This document shows positions 25,460-32,419 of a DNA stretch of 64,000 nt, one piece after another. Origin of the DNA: Bacteroidaceae bacterium (GTDB taxonomy: Bacteria > Bacteroidota > Bacteroidia > Bacteroidales > Bacteroidaceae); NCBI GenBank assembly GCA_017647225.1, contig JAGCLA010000051.1:1-64000 (forward strand), read 5' to 3'. Both the position numbers and the translations under genes were made by a program. Position 1 is the stretch's first letter, and the number at the start of each line of letters is the position of its first letter. Under the pieces are notes generated by a model. The model saw nothing but the letters and a program-made list of their open reading frames with translations. It did not search any database and was not told the origin of the DNA.

Positions 25460-26707
25460 ATGACAAAAGATTCCAAAACCCGTATCATTGGCGCCATCAT
25501 TGGCGATGTCGTTGGCTCGACTTTTGAATTTGTCAACAAGATTCCCGCTAAGTTCAAACTCTTCAGAAATGCTTGTTCCTTTACCGATGACACGGTGCTG
25601 ACAGTTGCTATTGCAGACGCATTGTTGCATAACAGAACGTTTGCCGACGCTATTTGCGATTGGGGAGAGCGTTATACATACGCCGGCTTTGGTGGTTCAT
25701 TCCGCGAATGGAAAAAGCGTCGTAAGAAAGATCCTAATGCTACAAACAATAGCAAGGGAAACGGTTGTGGCATGAGGGTGAGCCCTGTAGGTTTTTGGGC
25801 AAAGTCGATTGACGAAGCGATGTCGCTTGCCAAAGAGAGTGCCATAATCACCCACAACTCGCCCGAAGGCATTGCCGGGGCGCAGGCTATTGCCACGGCG
25901 GTGTTTATGGCAAAGGAGCAGAGGGGCAAGGAGGAGATTAAGCAATTCGTGGAAAAGACGTTCGGATATGACCTCGATTTAAGCTACGAAGAGATTTGGA
26001 GCAAGGTAAACGAGTATGACAATGTAAACAAACTGCGTCGTGAACGTGAGTGGGCAGAGAACACCTGCCCGGTGGCAATCATAGCATTCCTGAATTCCAA
26101 CAGCTATGAGGAGACCATAAGAACTGCTATTTCATATGGCGGTGACGTTGATACCATTGCTTGTATGGCTGGCGGTATAGCAGCCGCATACTATGGTGTA
26201 CCCCAGGATATCATTGACGGCGTTGCACCATATTTGCCCCAGGATATCATTGATGTCGTAAATGAATTCGACGGCTTGACTCTTGTGAACCGAAACACAC
26301 CATCGCAGATTGACCGCTGGGTAAAGAAGGGACATGTACTTGTATATGGAAGCGGTAAAGATTTTGCAGGAAAGACAAAGAGCGGTAGCCTTCTGAGGAA
26401 TAATGAACCTGTCGGCTATATAGCCAACCGTCGCTTCGGGTCAAAGCACCAGTTGGAAGGTCTGGCAGGTAATTCCTATGCCATACCAACGGTTGGAGTC
26501 ACATTGGAAGAGATTGGCAAAGGAGTGGAAAGGTTTACTGCCTTTGTCAACGAACATCCCGACCTGGTTTTCCTTGTCACAAACATAGGATGCTCCCCAA
26601 AGGCGGGGTTCACACCAGCTGAGATTGCCCCATTATTCAGTTGCATTGCCGACAATGCGAACGTGATGCTTCCCAAGGAGTTCCGCGACATGATTGAAAA
26701 ATGTTGA
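25460..26707 (+). CDS. ADP-ribosylglycohydrolase with extra C-terminal domain
   Basis: Residues 8-280 form a DraG/ADP-ribosylglycohydrolase domain: IIGAIIGDVVGSTFEF, the metal motif FTDDTVLT (41-48), GNGCGMRVSPVGFW, ITHNSPEGI, and the second metal motif YGGDVDTIACMAGG (about 226-239). The C-terminal part (about 295-415) is a separate domain: VLVYGSGKDFAG, GLAGNSYAIPTVGVTLEEIGK, FLVTNIGCSPKAG, IAPLF and NVMLPKEF. This resembles a small alpha/beta family seen in phage and bacterial genomes, but it lacks a firm name here. The enzyme family removes ADP-ribose from proteins or DNA. The fusion suggests an ADP-ribose or nucleotide ligand shared by both parts. Confidence 0.85.
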   Translation: MTKDSKTRIIGAIIGDVVGSTFEFVNKIPAKFKLFRNACSFTDDTVLTVAIADALLHNRTFADAICDWGERYTYAGFGGSFREWKKRRKKDPNATNNSKGNGCGMRVSPVGFWAKSIDEAMSLAKESAIITHNSPEGIAGAQAIATAVFMAKEQRGKEEIKQFVEKTFGYDLDLSYEEIWSKVNEYDNVNKLRREREWAENTCPVAIIAFLNSNSYEETIRTAISYGGDVDTIACMAGGIAAAYYGVPQDIIDGVAPYLPQDIIDVVNEFDGLTLVNRNTPSQIDRWVKKGHVLVYGSGKDFAGKTKSGSLLRNNEPVGYIANRRFGSKHQLEGLAGNSYAIPTVGVTLEEIGKGVERFTAFVNEHPDLVFLVTNIGCSPKAGFTPAEIAPLFSCIADNANVMLPKEFRDMIEKC

Positions 26708-26725
26708 ACAAAATGTATTTTTCAC

Positions 26726-26767
26726 TTATCTGTGAGCAAAAACTGCACAGATAACATTTTCCTTCGC
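26726..26767 (+). promoter_or_regulatory. dyad promoter unit, copy 6 (before DUF1810-HD gene)
   Basis: TTATCTGTG (26726-26734) and CACAGATAA (26746-26754) are perfect 9-bp arms with an 11-nt spacer, followed by CATTTTCCTTCGCA. It sits between the ADP-ribosylglycohydrolase stop (26707) and the start at 26788. Confidence 0.48.
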
Positions 26768-26787
26768 ATAGACAAAAAACAGTACAC

Positions 26788-27792
26788 ATGAAAAGATTCA
26801 CCGAGGCACACAACAGAGATTTCAGAACTGCGCTTGCAGAGGTTAAGAACGGTCGCAAACAGACACACTGGATGTGGTACATTTTTCCACAGGTGGCAGG
26901 TCTTGGCAAAAGCGACAAATCTGCTTTCTATGCAATAAGGACACTCAGCGAAGCCAGGGCTTTCCTTGCCGACAGCACACTTGGGGTAAACCTAAATGAG
27001 ATATGCGAGGCTCTGCTTTCGCTCGAGGGCATACAGGCTGAGCGCATCTTTGGCAGGGGTGACGCAACCAAGCTACGTTCGTCAATGACCCTGTTCGATG
27101 CAGTTGCTCCCGACAGCATCTTCGGGAAGGTGTTGGAAAAATACTTCGACAACAAGCGTGACGCTAAAACCTTAGACTATCTGTCGCCCTACAGGCAAGT
27201 GACAGCTGCACTTGATTTCATTGGTGTCGATACAAAAGACTTCAACATAACCAGGCAGATGTACATTCACCGCAGCAGCAACCCAATGCACCTATTCAGC
27301 CATTTGTACAGGGTGATGATAGGCTGCGCGCTCATTGCCTGGAAACTAAATCAACCTCGTTTGGGATTATTGGCATTCATTGGCGCATTCATCCACGACC
27401 TTGCACGCCTCAACGATGGCGATGACCACCAACACGGACGCAGGGCCGCCACGGAGATACTGCCCAAACTCACGCATATCCTTGCAAAATACGATATAAC
27501 AGACGAGGAGCTCGACATTATAGCAAAAGCCGTCACATACCACAACGAGCACATCGACATGCGTTTGAGCAACCAGTGCTACATCACCGCAAAGATTCTG
27601 AAGGATGCCGATGCACTCGACCGTTGCAGGTTCAGAAACTCGGAAGCAAGCCTGAACACCCATTACTTGAAATACAAGGTAAGCCATGAATGCATAGATA
27701 CAATAGAGTACATATGCAAACAAAGCCGCAGAAAAAATTGTATCCACAACGAGATACCTTTCAAGGATTTCGTTGAGGCTACCATAATCTAA
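26788..27792 (+). CDS. DUF1810-HD domain fusion protein
   Basis: The N-terminal 140 residues are DUF1810: RFTEAHNRDFRTALAEVKNG, HWMWYIFPQVAGLGKSDKS, IFGRGDATKLRSSMTLFD. The C-terminal part (about 165-300) is an HD phosphohydrolase: HLFSHLYRVMIG (first H), AFIHDLARLNDGDDHQHG (the HD pair and following H), VTYHNEHIDM and ILKDADALDRCRF (last D). HD enzymes act on nucleotides or cyclic nucleotides. DUF1810 usually stands alone and has no established function that I can state. The fusion joins a probable nucleotide hydrolase to a family often found with ADP-ribose genes here. Copy 6 of the dyad unit precedes it. Confidence 0.85.
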   Translation: MKRFTEAHNRDFRTALAEVKNGRKQTHWMWYIFPQVAGLGKSDKSAFYAIRTLSEARAFLADSTLGVNLNEICEALLSLEGIQAERIFGRGDATKLRSSMTLFDAVAPDSIFGKVLEKYFDNKRDAKTLDYLSPYRQVTAALDFIGVDTKDFNITRQMYIHRSSNPMHLFSHLYRVMIGCALIAWKLNQPRLGLLAFIGAFIHDLARLNDGDDHQHGRRAATEILPKLTHILAKYDITDEELDIIAKAVTYHNEHIDMRLSNQCYITAKILKDADALDRCRFRNSEASLNTHYLKYKVSHECIDTIEYICKQSRRKNCIHNEIPFKDFVEATII

Positions 27793-27822
27793 ACAAGTTC
27801 AAAAGTTTAAAGCGCAAAATCC

Positions 27823-27860
27823 TTACCTGTGCAAGACACTGATGCCAACAGACGTTTTCC
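27823..27860 (+). repeat. degenerate copy of the dyad unit
   Basis: CTTACCTGTG, then CACTGATG-CAACAGAC and GTTTTCC line up with copy 6 (CTTATCTGTG...CACAGATAACATTTTCC) but the dyad has decayed. It is followed only by a gene-like remnant, as if the unit it drove was lost. Confidence 0.3.
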
Positions 27861-27873
27861 GGAAGGATATTGA

Positions 27874-28014
27874 GGCGCCCCCCAAAATAGCATAGACCGC
27901 TTCAAAAGTGAAGGTCTTATTGTCGCAAAGAGCCTTAATAGGAACAATGCCAACACTACAGAGGTTCTGAAACCTGATGCTTATGCAAGCAAACTATTAT
28001 ATCGTATGCTTTGA
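27874..28014 (+). pseudogene. possible gene remnant, 46 codons without start
   Basis: The frame after a TGA at 27871 reads SIDRFKSEGLIVAKSLN and DAYASKLLYRML before TGA at 28012. Composition looks coding and it follows the degenerate dyad unit. No usable start codon is present and I do not recognise a family. The rest of 27793-28330 holds a hairpin, a REP-like element and no other gene that I see. Confidence 0.25.
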
Positions 28015-28022
28015 AAATTACA

Positions 28023-28047
28023 TACAAGACATTCTTCTTGTCTTGTA
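28023..28047. terminator. hairpin without strong T-run
   Basis: TACAAGAC (28023-28030) pairs with GTCTTGTA (28040-28047) over a 9-nt loop and is followed by AAAATATAATC. On the minus strand it would be preceded by A/T-rich sequence. Function as a terminator is uncertain. Confidence 0.35.
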
Positions 28048-28200
28048 AAATATAATCAAATTTGATTTCTATTTTTACTTAGGTAATAATATAGATGTTG
28101 ACCCAAACATATAAAATACCGCGTTTTGTCATATCGAATCGAAGATCGACGCCCGAAGGGGCTAAAGTCAACGTATGTGAGATATCTCAAATACCGTTTT

Positions 28201-28239
28201 TAGAGATCCCTCGTCGCTCCGCTCTGTCGGGATGACATT
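28201..28239. repeat. REP-like intergenic element
   Basis: The segment GAGATCCCTCGTCGCTCCGC followed by TCTGTCGGGATGACA has the layout of the short dispersed elements (GATCCCTCG...CTC..GGGATGACA) common between genes in many bacteria. The outer ATCCC/GGGAT arms are complementary. Confidence 0.4.
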
Positions 28240-28330
28240 GACGGATAAAATCCGGGGCAACTGCTATATTGTTGCTTTTACTTATTTGCAATAAAACTGC
28301 ACAGAGAGGAATTGTCCAAAAGAAACTACA

Positions 28331-29296
28331 ATGATTAAGAGTGATAAAATATGTGAGTTACGTGTCGTTTGTCGCAACGACAGCGAAGGGAAGTATCCAT
28401 TCAGCATATACACAGCGGCCAAATACTTCTATCCATCTTTTGCTGCGGCAGAAGTAGCTATTCCTAATATGGTTGAAAAATATGCTTCTCAAAAGTGGAT
28501 GAATGTTTATCAGTATGTCATTTATACCTTTACACAAAACACAGAGATTACAGAAATGAGTAGAGATGCAGCAGACATTGCCGTATACCTACCCGATGGT
28601 TCTCCATGGATTCGTACAGGCGCAGAAGGCATAATACGAAAAGGAGAGATCTATGAACATATTGATGCCGGCAATAATGTTCACGTCTGTATTATAGAAG
28701 AAGAGGCCCGACATGATAATACTTGTGGTCATTTGATATTGAACAGCGACTATACAAAGGGTTGGAGTTATATAACAGATGTTATGCCATGCACATATCC
28801 TGTTTCTCATGAATACTCAGATGCTCTAAAATCTAAACTTGCGCGACATGACGAAGTTGAACAAAGAGTATTGACACCGACTCGCGGAGTACCTTATGCC
28901 ATTAAGACCAAGCATAATGAGGACATGAATGATTATCTGTATGTTCCGGCCTCTTTCTCAGGATTCAAATATGATTTATTCTTTGACTGCAATGCAGCTT
29001 ATCGAAAGAATATGCATCCGTTGTGGTTCTATGTCGCTCACCCTCTTGAGGATAAAATGATACTGTTACCTATAACTGTTTCGTCAGAACTTACATTGAT
29101 GTGGGAGGAGCATGGACATCTAATGTATGATTTGTGCATAACAGAAAACCTGATTGATTTCATACAGTCCAATCTTCAGGATATTATGAATTTGGCGGAT
29201 TGTCAATATGGACCTGATTATTTCTTGTGGAATATGATGAAGATGAACAACGTCACAAATATGCAAATCGGGGTGGAAGGTGAGAAAAATTTATAG
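28331..29296 (+). CDS. hypothetical protein, 321 aa
   Basis: The protein starts MIKSDKICELRVVCRNDSEG and shows no signal peptide or membrane helix. It contains YPFSIYTAAKYFYPSF at the N-terminus, a central beta-rich part (ICAEGIIRKGEIYEHID-like, WIRTGAEGIIRKGEIYEHI) and FYVAHPLEDKMILLPI toward the end. I do not recognise a family. It is a single gene in the accessory region, with a half-site of the dyad (CTGCACAGAG, 28297-28306) about 25 nt before its ATG. Function unknown. Confidence 0.7.
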   Translation: MIKSDKICELRVVCRNDSEGKYPFSIYTAAKYFYPSFAAAEVAIPNMVEKYASQKWMNVYQYVIYTFTQNTEITEMSRDAADIAVYLPDGSPWIRTGAEGIIRKGEIYEHIDAGNNVHVCIIEEEARHDNTCGHLILNSDYTKGWSYITDVMPCTYPVSHEYSDALKSKLARHDEVEQRVLTPTRGVPYAIKTKHNEDMNDYLYVPASFSGFKYDLFFDCNAAYRKNMHPLWFYVAHPLEDKMILLPITVSSELTLMWEEHGHLMYDLCITENLIDFIQSNLQDIMNLADCQYGPDYFLWNMMKMNNVTNMQIGVEGEKNL

Positions 29297-29313
29297 AACA
29301 TTCCGGCAGTAGC

Positions 29314-29321
29314 TACCTTTG
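29314..29321 (+). promoter_or_regulatory. -7 box before the DUF2493 gene
   Basis: TACCTTTG matches TAnnTTTG and lies 62 nt before the ATG at 29383. No clear TTG at the expected distance. Confidence 0.4.
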
Positions 29322-29382
29322 CACGAAATCATATTATAGCGAGCTCGAGCTGGATAGTATGTAATGAAATAATTTTTTGACT

Positions 29383-29823
29383 ATGGTATCAGAAAAAAAG
29401 ATGGATAATAGAAGTGAACAGTACAGAGAGGCTTATCTTAATGCTTGTCGAGTAATCGTTGCAGGAAGTCGCAGTTTTTACAATTACCGCTTGATGGAGC
29501 GTGAATTGGACAAGCTGTTCAACGAGAACGAAGAGTTTGCCGGCAGAGAGATTAAAATAATATCAGGAAGAGCTCTTGGGGCAGATACTTTGGCCACCGA
29601 TTATGCCGACAACCATAAATTGACAAAAATACTATTTCCTGCAAATTGGAAACGATATCCGCACATTGCCGGTTTTTTGCGCAATGAGGACATGCTGTCA
29701 GTTGCAACGCATCTTGTTGCCTTCTGGGATGGTATGTCTAATGGCACTCGCCATATGATTGAAATTGCAAAGGAAAAAGGAATTCCGGTCTGGGTTTTTC
29801 CGACTAGAAGAAATAAAGATTAA
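29383..29823 (+). CDS. SLOG-superfamily protein (DUF2493, YspA/YpsA-like)
   Basis: I start at ATG 29383 (MVSEKKMDNRSEQ) and not at the TTG 6 nt upstream. The motifs of DUF2493 are complete: VIVAGSRSFYNYRLM, IISGRALGADTLATDYA, FPANWKRYPHIAGFLRNEDML and THLVAFWDGMSNGTRHMI. SLOG domains bind or cut nucleotides such as NAD or ADP-ribose derivatives and are common in conflict systems. The zinc-ribbon gene follows after 24 nt. It fits the ADP-ribose theme of the region, but its own ligand is unknown. Confidence 0.85.
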   Translation: MVSEKKMDNRSEQYREAYLNACRVIVAGSRSFYNYRLMERELDKLFNENEEFAGREIKIISGRALGADTLATDYADNHKLTKILFPANWKRYPHIAGFLRNEDMLSVATHLVAFWDGMSNGTRHMIEIAKEKGIPVWVFPTRRNKD

Positions 29824-29847
29824 ACATTAACTTAAAAATCAAGAATT

Positions 29848-30030
29848 ATGAGCTATTTGATTCATTGTCATCATTGTGGTAAAGAGTTATCAACTAATTG
29901 GACGTGGTTTGTATGTGATAAGTGTGGTTTCAGAGTATGTCCTTCGTGTTTAAGTAAGCATAAAGGCCAGTACTCATCAGGTGGATTCAAGTGTAGTAAA
30001 TGTGCATTCGGGCAAATGAAACAGGAATAA
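29848..30030 (+). CDS. small zinc-ribbon protein, 60 aa
   Basis: The protein MSYLIHCHHCGKELSTNW carries four CxxC pairs: CHHC, CDKC, CPSC and CSKC, enough for two zinc sites. It is basic, with no membrane segment. It lies 24 nt after the SLOG gene on the same strand and is probably co-transcribed, so it may bind nucleic acid or act as an adaptor for it. No named family. Confidence 0.7.
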   Translation: MSYLIHCHHCGKELSTNWTWFVCDKCGFRVCPSCLSKHKGQYSSGGFKCSKCAFGQMKQE

Positions 30031-30146
30031 CCAAATTCAATACTATACATATATTTTGGGGGAATAAAGTGGACAAAACCAGAAAAAAGCATATCTTTGA
30101 TAAACTTTCTGGCGAAACATATTAAAAACAAAATACTATTATACTA

Positions 30147-30287
30147 TGGCAAAAATTACACGACGGCACATATTTCTTTTATAAGGAATGGGAACGTATG
30201 TGTATTTGTTTTCCAGAAAAGACATTGAGCGTAAACATTGCAAAGGGAAACGATAAATTCAATATCAGATTCTGTGGTTGGGAATAA
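30147..30287 (+). pseudogene. possible gene remnant with frameshift
   Basis: An ATG at 30146 opens a short frame (MAKITRRHIF...), but the +1 frame from the same point reads WQKLHDGTYFFYKEWERM and FNIRFCGWE up to TAA at 30285-30287 and looks much more like protein. It is probably a decayed gene. The remaining part of 30031-30431 contains only the rlmH promoter. Confidence 0.3.
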
Positions 30288-30375
30288 ATGGAGAATAACG
30301 ATAGTAAATACTGCATTCAACGCAACCCCTAAAGCTTATAGAAAAAGATTTTGGTTCGCACTTCATCTGCCAACT

Positions 30376-30408
30376 TTTGAAAAGTTTCGTTTCTTTATGC
30401 TATCTTCG
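30376..30408 (+). promoter_or_regulatory. rlmH promoter
   Basis: TTTG (30376-30379), 21-nt spacer, TATCTTCG (30401-30408). The ATG at 30432 follows closely, giving a leader of less than 20 nt. This marks the border between accessory DNA and core genes. Confidence 0.55.
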
Positions 30409-30431
30409 CGAGGTATTTAGAATATAGCATT

Positions 30432-30905
30432 ATGAAAATCACCTTACTCGTCGTAGGACGCACCGTTGACAACAACATCACTGCTGGTATAAAGGACTAC
30501 ACACAACGTGTGGGACACTTTGTACAATTCGATATGGAAGTGATTCCCGAATTGAAAAATGCCAAGAAGTTAAGCGAGGCGCAACAGAAAGAGATGGAGG
30601 GTGAGCTTATCCTAAAATCCATTATGCCGGGCGACCGTGTTGTATTGCTCGACGAGGGTGGAAAGGAGTTCCGTTCGACTGAATTTGCTTCATGGATAGA
30701 ACACAAGCAGAATATTTCGACCAAACGCTTGTTGTTTGTTGTTGGCGGCCCTTATGGATTTTCACAAAAGGTATATGATGCGGCACATGAAAAACTGTCG
30801 TTGTCTAAGATGACTTTCTCTCATCAGATGATACGTTTGCTGTTTATTGAACAGCTATACAGAGCATATACAATCATCAATCACCTGCCCTATCACCACG
30901 AATAA
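30432..30905 (+). CDS. rlmH: 23S rRNA (pseudouridine1915-N3)-methyltransferase RlmH
   Basis: The 157-aa protein has the usual RlmH length and its SPOUT-fold motifs: MKITLLVVGRT at the start, GDRVVLLDEGGKEFRSTEFA in the middle, LLFVVGGPYGFS (SAM-binding loop, about 97-108) and the C-terminal MTFSHQMIRLLFIEQLYRAY. It methylates pseudouridine 1915 of helix 69 in the mature ribosome using SAM. It is the first clear housekeeping gene after the island, has its own promoter, and is convergent with the lipoprotein gene (gap 3 nt). Confidence 0.95.
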   Translation: MKITLLVVGRTVDNNITAGIKDYTQRVGHFVQFDMEVIPELKNAKKLSEAQQKEMEGELILKSIMPGDRVVLLDEGGKEFRSTEFASWIEHKQNISTKRLLFVVGGPYGFSQKVYDAAHEKLSLSKMTFSHQMIRLLFIEQLYRAYTIINHLPYHHE

Positions 30906-30908
30906 GTT

Positions 30909-32363
30909 CTATTCGACAGGTTCTTCCAGAGGCACGAAGACATAGCATCCTGCATCAAGGTTTCCCGGCTCTCTGGGTACACCGTCAAGGTCGTAAGGCA
31001 TGGTTTCTACAAAGAGTTCCGAAGCTATTCCGCGTGCTGTCGATATTTCGGTCAGATGAAAATCGTAATCAAAGGCCTTGTTGTCTATTTTCAGGAAATG
31101 CTCTTTTGCAAAAGGCTCGGTTTCATGGTTGTCGTAAATGATATTTACAAAGCAGCTGTCATCTGTTTCAACTGTATTTATCAACGAATTTTCAAAATAG
31201 TAGTTTACGGCATTAGGCACTGTGTCGCCAAAAGCTGTAAAATACCCCATAAGTTCGTCTTCCTTTGTTCCTGTGATTATACAGTTCCTGAATGCAGCGC
31301 CATACAATGGCATAGGCTCACCCTCCAGGCTGTTATGCAAGGCAAGAGCCACGTCACGTTGTTTCCAAACATAAAAATTGGCAATGGTGCAATGGGTAAA
31401 CGACACATTACCTCCCACCACCTTCACGCAATTGCCTTGAGCATTGGCAATAAGAGAATTCTCGACATTTACATGCGCTGCATAGCTCTCAAGTGCATGG
31501 CCTGTAAAATTCTGCAATTTCGAAGAGCGTATCGACAAACGTTGCGCCGTAGTGTCGCCAAGTTCTACCTTTACACCATATTCGCCACTGTGTATATCGC
31601 AATGTTCAAGCATATTGCCATTGCTTGTTGAGGCAAAAACCACACCGCCCCACTTTCCCGGGACACGGTCGTATGGCAAATAGTCAAAAAGATTATCGGT
31701 CCTGTCGCCACGGAACACAACAGGAGCATCGGCTCTGCCTTTCACATTCAATGTTCCTTCAACCTTCAGGAATGCATTGTCATGGAAATAAAATGTTGCT
31801 CCCGGCTCAATGTTCAAAGTAGCTCCTGCATTGACACACAAACTGTCATACACGACATAATGCCCTGCAGATATTGTTGTGTCGGAAAGAATGCTGTCGC
31901 CATACATAAAAGTTACATCGCGACCATGCGCAACAAGCATGACCTTCTGCACTACACCGCTTTCCAAGGTAAAAAGCAACGAATCCTTTACCAGATGAGG
32001 GACATCAAGGCCATTCCTGTCAAGCTTTACCGAAGCAACCACAAACAGACTGTCCTTTGCACGTATTTCAAGATTTGTCATTGCCGTACCATATTGTCCG
32101 TCAACAATGATACTGAATCCCGAAGTACCGCCACTTGCCAGACGGGCATCGCTGATGCGCAAATCATTCTTATTCCTGTTATAAACAAGAAGTGCAGCCG
32201 AAGGTGATACACGGTCGGTAAAGAGCGTGTCAAAAGATATTGTGTCTGTCGAGAAAGCCAACCTCAACGACGGAGATGAAGAGAAGCCGGTATCCTCGTT
32301 GCAGGCAACGAAGAATACCGACATCAATAATATACAAAAGGCTAAAACCTGTCTTTTCATCAC
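30909..32363 (-). CDS. lipoprotein with parallel beta-helix repeats
   Basis: The 484-aa protein starts with a lipoprotein signal (MMKRQVLAFCILLMSVFFVAC, lipobox FVAC, Cys21). An immunoglobulin-like part follows (FDTLFTDRVSPSAALLVYN), then a right-handed beta-helix (about 170-400; GATLNIEPGATFYFHDNAF, LKVEGTLNVKGRADAPVVF, LEHCDIHSGEYGV), and a short C-terminal tail (DLDGVPREPGNLDAGCYVFVP). This resembles polysaccharide-associated or adhesin-like lipoproteins common in Bacteroidales. Probably on the outer membrane; ligand unknown. The next gene on this strand is pepD, 57 nt upstream of its start. Confidence 0.85.
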   Translation of the reverse strand: MMKRQVLAFCILLMSVFFVACNEDTGFSSSPSLRLAFSTDTISFDTLFTDRVSPSAALLVYNRNKNDLRISDARLASGGTSGFSIIVDGQYGTAMTNLEIRAKDSLFVVASVKLDRNGLDVPHLVKDSLLFTLESGVVQKVMLVAHGRDVTFMYGDSILSDTTISAGHYVVYDSLCVNAGATLNIEPGATFYFHDNAFLKVEGTLNVKGRADAPVVFRGDRTDNLFDYLPYDRVPGKWGGVVFASTSNGNMLEHCDIHSGEYGVKVELGDTTAQRLSIRSSKLQNFTGHALESYAAHVNVENSLIANAQGNCVKVVGGNVSFTHCTIANFYVWKQRDVALALHNSLEGEPMPLYGAAFRNCIITGTKEDELMGYFTAFGDTVPNAVNYYFENSLINTVETDDSCFVNIIYDNHETEPFAKEHFLKIDNKAFDYDFHLTEISTARGIASELFVETMPYDLDGVPREPGNLDAGCYVFVPLEEPVE

Positions 32364-32419
32364 ACGTACATATATTACATTATATGTAACGAGAAAAAAA
32401 TGTTTTTATTGCTTTTACA

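Noticed and set aside
1-30400. Prophage or conjugative element
   Set aside because: No integrase, terminase, capsid, relaxase or tra genes are seen.
29297-30431. SCC-like integration at rlmH
   Set aside because: SCC elements insert at the 3' end of rlmH and carry recombinases; here the accessory DNA is on the 5' side and no recombinase or flanking repeat is visible.
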